Shown here: one piece after another, positions 58,100 to 64,000 of the stretch
How the letters are laid out: the number at the start of each line of letters is the position of its first letter
Numbering within the stretch: the first letter of the stretch is position 1
Origin: Lactuca virosa
Lineage: Eukaryota; Streptophyta; Magnoliopsida; Asterales; Asteraceae
Assembly: GCA_928212115.1 (NCBI GenBank)
Contig: CAKMRJ010005634.1
Span: 126,147,542-126,211,541 of the forward strand
Length of the DNA stretch: 64,000 bases
Reading direction: 5' to 3'
Notes under the pieces: model-generated
Told to the model about the DNA's origin: nothing
Databases searched by the model: none
What the model saw: only the letters and a program-made list of their open reading frames with translations
Translations under genes and position numbers: made by a program

Positions 58100-59795
58100 A
58101 AATACCCCACACTTGACTTTTGCTTGCCCCCAAGCAAAACTGAATTTTAACACATTAGAATCACATAGGACAACTCAAGTCAAACCCAGCCATTATGCCA
58201 AGACCGCAACGCGCACATTTGTGTCTAAAATTTTCCTAATAACCCCCCATACTCTAAATACTCACAATCCTCATAAACATTCGCCCACTCACCCCGAACT
58301 ATGCTCATTTTATGCATCCCTCCAATCCATCCTCAGAAAACCTCTTAACCTCAAGGTGTTTTTGGTTGAGTAACCCAAGCATACATAATCTAGATAATTA
58401 CAATTGTATGATACCACATTGGAGCTCTTTGGAATTCTTCATTTCTTTGGCATTTGATCTTTGATCTCTTTGAATTCACCACTTTGTTGTTTGGTTTTTG
58501 GTATCTTCAACTTTTTGAATTTCTTGGAATTTTTGATCTTCTAATTTCATATTTGACTTTGATGCTCCAAAAATTCTTCAAACTTTTCTTTTGTAATTCT
58601 CTTTTTTTTTCATGTAACTCACTTTTTTTTTCACTCATACCTACATGCTTAAGCAGGGGCTCAACTTCAACCTTTATTGATTAATGATAACAATTTTCCT
58701 GGATACATTTCAAGTACACGATGCTAAACATATTGCATCCTTCGGGCTAAGCGAGGCTATGTTTTTGTCCCATGATTTCACTAGAATAAGGGGCCACAAA
58801 TGCACTATAACGTATATAGGCTCAACTAAACATTTGGGTCTTCATACAATCATCCACACAATTCTAACATGGAATCCTAATTACTTTTTACCAAAATTTT
58901 CTAAATAAATCCTAAGTAACATTTTTGGTATGCAATAGTGCAAAAAAAAAAAAAAAAAATAGACCTAAATTATGATATTAGGATTCTAAATTTGCTAAGG
59001 TTCAACCAACCCCCTACCCCACACTTATTTCATGCAATTTCCCCATTGCATGCTATGCATGATAAAGAAAAATACTAAAGTATAGAGGGAATTGGAACAA
59101 ACTCCCCTGGGATAGCAGTGGCGAGGCTGATCATCTTCAATTTAGCTCCATCTTTGAATGACTTTAAACATGGAACAGCTCATCCATGTCTTGGGTGTCA
59201 TGTCGCGTGTGGTAGACGACTTGCAAATGACTCAAATAGGTAGGATACAGCTCCTAGAAACCTCCAGCAATGATTCTCTATGAAAGAGTTGGATAAAACT
59301 GCAACGAACGTGCCCAAAACAACTCTGGAATCCGAAAAATGATGATGGACTCGGCGAGTAAGTCGTGTACTCGGCGAGTATGTTGCTAACTTGCAGAGAA
59401 GTCGTGTAATTGTCCATGCACTCGCCGAGTAGGATATGTGCACTCGGCGAGTAGGCGCTGAGTTTTCCTTTCGACGGAAGTGCTGGATTGGGGTAATTCA
59501 GTGACTCTTTTTCTAATTACTTCAGTAATAAAGCACTCTACACTCCCAACTCTAACGGACTCGAACTTAATGGAAAAGACTTCGCACTCCCAATTGAACA
59601 TTCCTTACTTGAACCTTGACCCATAAGACTTCTAAATGCATCCTATCCTAACCTTCCAATCCTGAAAAAAAATGCAGACAAAAGTGAAAGCAACCAAAGT
59701 CCTAACAAGAAATAAAATCATCCAAGTTTAACAAGTTGTCCAAATCAAACATCACGAAAATAAATTAAAAACACAAAAGAAACATTCTTCATTCT
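58100..59795 (-). mobile_element. 3' non-coding region of element G
   Basis: It ends near the LTR with a purine-rich tract (GGGGGCAAGCAAAAGTCAAG, then GTGTGGGG). It contains paired palindromes at 59349/59369 and 59420/59442 and a poly-A run at 58941-58959. No reading frame of note was seen. Confidence 0.65.
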
Positions 59796-61047
59796 TCATT
59801 CCATGTCGGCTCCTCCAGCTCCACTTCCTCCTCCTTCATTTCCTTTCCTCATCCTTTCTTCCCAACTCATGATGTAGGGGTAGCCGGGTCCAGGTCTCGG
59901 TGCGATGTTCATTTGTTGGAAGAGATAGTCAAATGATTGATTGTTATAGTTAACTCCTCTCTCCAATATCATCCAAGTAGCGTCGGCACTCAAGTTGATT
60001 CCATCCATCGTTCTCTTCTTCCACCGGAATAACCGGTGGGTCTTCCCGTACCCTCTCGCTTCTTTGCCTCACTCGCCTTCCCGGCTCCTCGGGGATAGCC
60101 GGCTCATCACATGAGGAATAGAAAAAGAATCACCAAACTTTTCCACAATCCTTGCCCTCCTATATAATGCGGTGTTGAACGGAGGGGGATAAATGACCGT
60201 CAGCGCCCTTGACTCTTGCAAATCTAATACCCCAAATGACCTTGCAAGCCTCGTCACAAACATCCCTCCATTAATCTTGGAGTTCATCTTCTCCTTAACA
60301 GCCCCTTCAGCAAGATACTTGGCTACGCGATAGGGGAGATTGCAAAAACATCGGGAGTAATAATACTCCAAAGATAAAAGATGTCAAGGGTCGGGACCTT
60401 GTCCCAGTCCTTTCGCATATTAATCGTGCTGGCAATGAACCGATGAATGAGACGGTGGATCGGTGAACGTATGTGACCCTCCTGTGCGGTAGATGGGATG
60501 TACACCCGGTTAGCAATAGTATTCCACCAGGTAGAAGCAACCACTCCCTCGGGGAGATCTTTGTGGCAATTCTCTAAAAAAACTTCAAAATCTTCATTCA
60601 ACATAGTGCTTTGCTCATAGATTCCAAGCCTCCATGAAAATTCAGCCATGCTGCATTGTCGCAGCTCCCCACCAAGAGAAAAGGAAACTACATTGGGATT
60701 GTAGTACTCACTACCACCTCGGAATGAGATGGTAGCAAAAACTCCCAACATAATTCAGCGTAGACCGGTTCTTGAATTTTGAAAAGCTGTAACCAACCAT
60801 CACATATGATGGTTGAATCCCCCAAATTACATTCTTTCACCAAATATGGTGTTAGCTCTTCTTCCAAACCAACTTTCCCCATCCAATCCCAATCCACTGC
60901 ATTGGGTAAATGAATCTCTTTCTGTTTTAAAGCCTCTAACTTGTTTTTGGCACGGGCTTGAGACGATTTGGATGTGATTTGGCGGAACGAGAGCCACGGG
61001 ATGTCCCCTTGGCTTCCCCCTCTTGAAGACTGACCTCGTCTGGACAT
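59796..61047 (-). pseudogene. Athila-type ORF downstream of pol in element G
   Basis: Overlapping frames 61047-60688, 60751-60323, 60371-60069 and 60008-59796 make one protein broken by at least two frameshifts. Landmarks in order are NKLEALKQKEIHLPNAVDWD, CSMAEFSWRLGIYEQST, STWWNTIANRVYIP, HRLIHRFIASTINMRKD and GGMFVTRLARSFG. This resembles the Athila ORF family of plant retrotransposons. It lies downstream of pol, where Athila elements carry an extra ORF sometimes called env-like. No membrane segment is obvious, so I do not assign an envelope role. Confidence 0.6.
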
Positions 61048-61830
61048 GGTACCTGCATGACAACATTAAGAAAGCACAAACAAACAACACCCAGTAATTA
61101 AAATTGAATAAAACAGATCTGTATAGCCTCCTACTCCTCGCCGAGTTCATGTCCTATTCGGCGAGTAGGATGAACATCGGGACCAGAATCTGTCGAACAC
61201 ATATGGGTCACTTAAAACACCCAATTTTGCACAGGGGTTTGCTGTACTAAGTCCATTAACCACTAAACCAAAAGAAAATTCTCCTACAACTCCTAATTCA
61301 TGGTAAAATTAAAACCCTAGAATTTGAGGAAACCCCCAAATCCGAATTAGACAAAATAACAAGGGGCAAATCATGATAAAGCTTGAACCTTGATGATTTT
61401 TAAGTGTAAAGATCATACCTTTTCCCTTGAAAGTCGAGGATTAAGCCAAAAATCACAGAAATCGCTTGAAGGAGGCTGTGCACGGCGAGTGTGTGGGTAA
61501 AATGGGTAAAAATCCTTATTTCTCAGATTTTTTTTTTAAATTTTTTTAAAATTTTTAACCCACCACCCCACACTCTAGGCATTGCTTGCCCTCAAGCAAT
61601 CATTTAGAACATATTTCCAGAAGAAGATGAATGAAAAAGATCCTAAGAAATTAAAAGAAAGTAAAGGAAAAAGAAATGCAAACTCTAAACTCGGGTTGCC
61701 TCCCGGAAGCGCTTCTTTTTAAGGAGTCATTAGCTGGACTCCTCCCATTCTACGTGGCTGCAATCCCTTCCAGCAACATCAACTCTCCATGCCTTCATTC
61801 CTTGGAACTCCTTCTTCATACTTTTTGACT
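61048..61830 (-). mobile_element. spacer between 3' ORF and pol in element G
   Basis: Non-coding. It contains a degraded palindrome pair at 61136/61156 and a purine-rich stretch near 61600. No gene was seen. Confidence 0.5.
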
Positions 61831-64000
61831 CTATGTCCATTGACCTTGAACGGGGTGCCATCTTTTGACAATAGCTCTATAGCACCATGTGGAAACACCT
61901 TCTTTACCAGAAAAGGACCATCCCATCTTGACTTGAGTTTGCCCGAGAAGAGTTTTTAACCTTGAATTAAAGAGCAACACCTTTTGCCCTTCATGAAATT
62001 CTTTATTTTCCTTGATCCTCCTGTCATGCCAATTCTTAGTTTTCTCTTTAGAGATCAAAGAACTAGTGTATGCATCATTTCTAAGTTCCTCAAGAGCATC
62101 ATTCATTTGCATTAACCGGTTGTTCTTGAGCTCCTCCATGTTGAAGTTGCACATCTTTAAAGCCCAAAAGCTTTATGCTCTATCTCCACCGGTAAATGAC
62201 ATTGCTTTCCATAAACTAACCTATATGGTGTAGTACCAATAGGGGTTTTGAAAGCTGTACGGAAGGCCCAAAGTGCATCGTCTAGCTTATCCGACCATTC
62301 TTTTCGATTGCTCCCCACCGATTTCTCCAAGATTCTCTTTAAAGCTCGATTTGTCACTTCGGTTTGTCCACTAGTTTGTGGATGGTAGGATGTTGAAAAT
62401 TTATGGGTTACCCCATATTTACTTAGCACCTTCTCTAGTTGATCATTGGCAAAATGAGTGCCTCGGTCACTTAGAGCTTTCGGGACCCCAAATCTTGAAA
62501 ATAACTTCTTTAAAAACCTCACCACCACTACCCGACCCGTCATTAGTTGGCAAAGCTTGTGCCTCCGCCCACTTGGATACATAATCCACCGCCACCAATA
62601 TGTATTTTTTGCCTTTGGATATGGGAAATGGTCCCATGAAATCGATCCCCCACACATCAAATACTTCGCACACTTGGATACTATGTTGTGGCATTTCATT
62701 TCGAGATGAAATGTTTCCCGCTCTTTGACATGCATCACATTCTTTGACAAATTGGGTTGCATCTTTAAAAATCGTGGGCCAGTAAAACCCAATGTCAAAG
62801 ATCTTCTTAGCAGTGTAATGTGCTCCATGATGTCCACCCGTGGGCCCGCTATGACATTGCTCCAATATTTTCCAGCTTTCATTCCCGAACACGCATCTTC
62901 GTATGATTCCATCCGCGCAGCTTCGGAAAAGATATGGTTCATCCCAAAAGTAATACTTTATCTCGGAAAAGAATTTCTTCTTTTGTTGACTTGTGAGATC
63001 TTTTGGGATGTAATTGCTAGCTAAGTAATTAGCTATATTTGCAAACCATGGTTCTTCTCCCACAGTCACCATAATATACTCGTCCGGAAAATCATCTCCA
63101 ACTCTATCTTCTTGCAATCGCGGGTTTTCAAGCCTTGACAAGTGGTCAGCTGCTACATTCTCCATTCCCTTTTTGTCGCGTATCTCTATGTCAAACTCTT
63201 GAAGAAGTAGAACCCATCGTATCAATCTTGGCTTGGCATCCTGTTTGGCAAACAAATACTTGATAGCAGAGTGGTCAGTAAAAACAGTTGTTTTAGATAA
63301 AACTAAATAAGGGCGGAATTTATCAAAAGCGTACACCACAGCTAATAATTCCTTTTCCGTGGTGGTGTAGTTTTCTTGGGCTGGATTTAAAGTCTTGCTA
63401 GCATAATATATGGGTCGGAAGTGCTTATCAACCCTTTGACCAAGGACAGCTCCTAATGCAAAATCACTAGCATCACACATTATTTCAAATGGTAAATTCC
63501 AATTTGGTGCAACAATGATCGGGGCATTAGTCAAATTTTCCTTTAAAAATTCAAATGCCCCTAAACACTCTTTAGTAAAATTAAATGGTGCATCTTTTAG
63601 GAGTAATTGTGTTAGAGGTCTAGTTATTTTAGAAAAATCTTTGATAAAACGCCGGTAAAAACCCGCGTGTCCTAGAAAACTTCTAATACCCTTCACATTA
63701 GTTGGTGGAGGTAATTTGGCAATGGTGTCAATCTTTGCCCGATCCACTTCAATTCCCGATTTGGAAACCTTGTGGCCCAAAACTATACCCTCCTTAACCA
63801 TAAAGTGACATTTTTCCCAATTAAGGACTAAGTCGGTCTTTTCACACCTAGCAAGCATTAGGTCAAGATTTGTGAGACAATCATGGAAGGAAGATCCAAA
63901 AACAGAAAAATCGTCCATAAAGACTTCCATGAATTTTTCCACCATGTCGTGGAATATGGCTGTCATGCACCTTTGAAATGTCGCGGGTGCATTGCATAGC
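61831..64000 (-). pseudogene. Athila-type pol (RT-RNase H-integrase), element G
   Basis: The frame enters from the window edge in reverse transcriptase (catalytic box VFMDDFSVFG, then GHKVSKSGIEVD, SFLGHAGFYRRFIKDFS). It continues through RNase H (FTDHSAIKYL; VAADHLSRL) and the integrase zinc domain (HHGAHY, then CDACQRAG) to the core (DFMGPFP; then DRGTHF and HPQTSGQTEV in another frame). A frameshift near 62545 splits the integrase core, and a further break occurs near 62155 before the tail 62154-61831 (NWHDRRIKENKEFHEGQKVLL). The sequence is typical of Athila-lineage Ty3-gypsy elements. Reverse transcriptase and RNase H are open, but integrase is broken. Confidence 0.9.

Noticed and set aside
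1..64000. tRNA, rRNA or organelle-derived insertions.
   Set aside because: No cloverleaf, rRNA core or organelle gene sequence was recognised by eye; a dedicated scan was not possible.

Overview
This is plant nuclear DNA: two intron-containing genes of the eudicot type sit among dense, nested LTR retrotransposons, hAT-type and Mutator-like elements and (TA)n repeats. The families and their organisation (chromovirus, Athila-like and coding-poor gypsy derivatives) suggest an Asteraceae genome, most likely lettuce or a relative. That assignment is inference, not a database match.

Layout. 1-15952 is a minus-strand, coding-poor gypsy element (A). Its 5' LTR is split by an Athila-like element (B, 4060-10971) fused to the 3' half of a chromovirus (C, 10972-15245). 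15953-19622 is the 3' part of a non-autonomous copia-like element (D), itself interrupted by A. 19758-21147 is a hAT-type insertion with perfect 8-bp target duplications, just upstream of an OXS3-like stress gene (two exons, 21464-24010, plus strand). The 3' half of that gene is duplicated (23482-26040 and 27271-29827). A 1.2-kb piece nearly identical to chromovirus C and a 16-bp templated filler lie between the copies.

30246-37825 is a complete 17-exon PAA2/HMA8-type thylakoid copper ATPase gene on the minus strand, convergent with the OXS3-like gene. Its last intron holds a 1.25-kb hAT element and another intron a 0.7-kb Mutator-like element. 38885-42594 holds two more hAT-type elements and a non-LTR retrotransposon scrap. 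43924-47801 is a truncated minus-strand gypsy element (E: gag-protease plus 5' LTR). 47802-52233 is a coding-poor plus-strand chromovirus derivative (F). 53461-55140 is a decayed LINE. 55303-56456 is a 1.15-kb nearly perfect palindrome. 56722-64000 is a minus-strand Athila-like element (G: LTR, 3' ORF, pol) running off the window.

The two host genes are functionally separate: copper delivery to the thylakoid lumen, and a stress-tolerance/chromatin-associated family. The most unusual signal is a set of short CpG-rich palindromes arranged in pairs 20-22 bp apart. ACTCGNCGAGT, with a free central base, is used by elements C, F and the unrelated G. Elements A and B carry different motifs with the same spacing.
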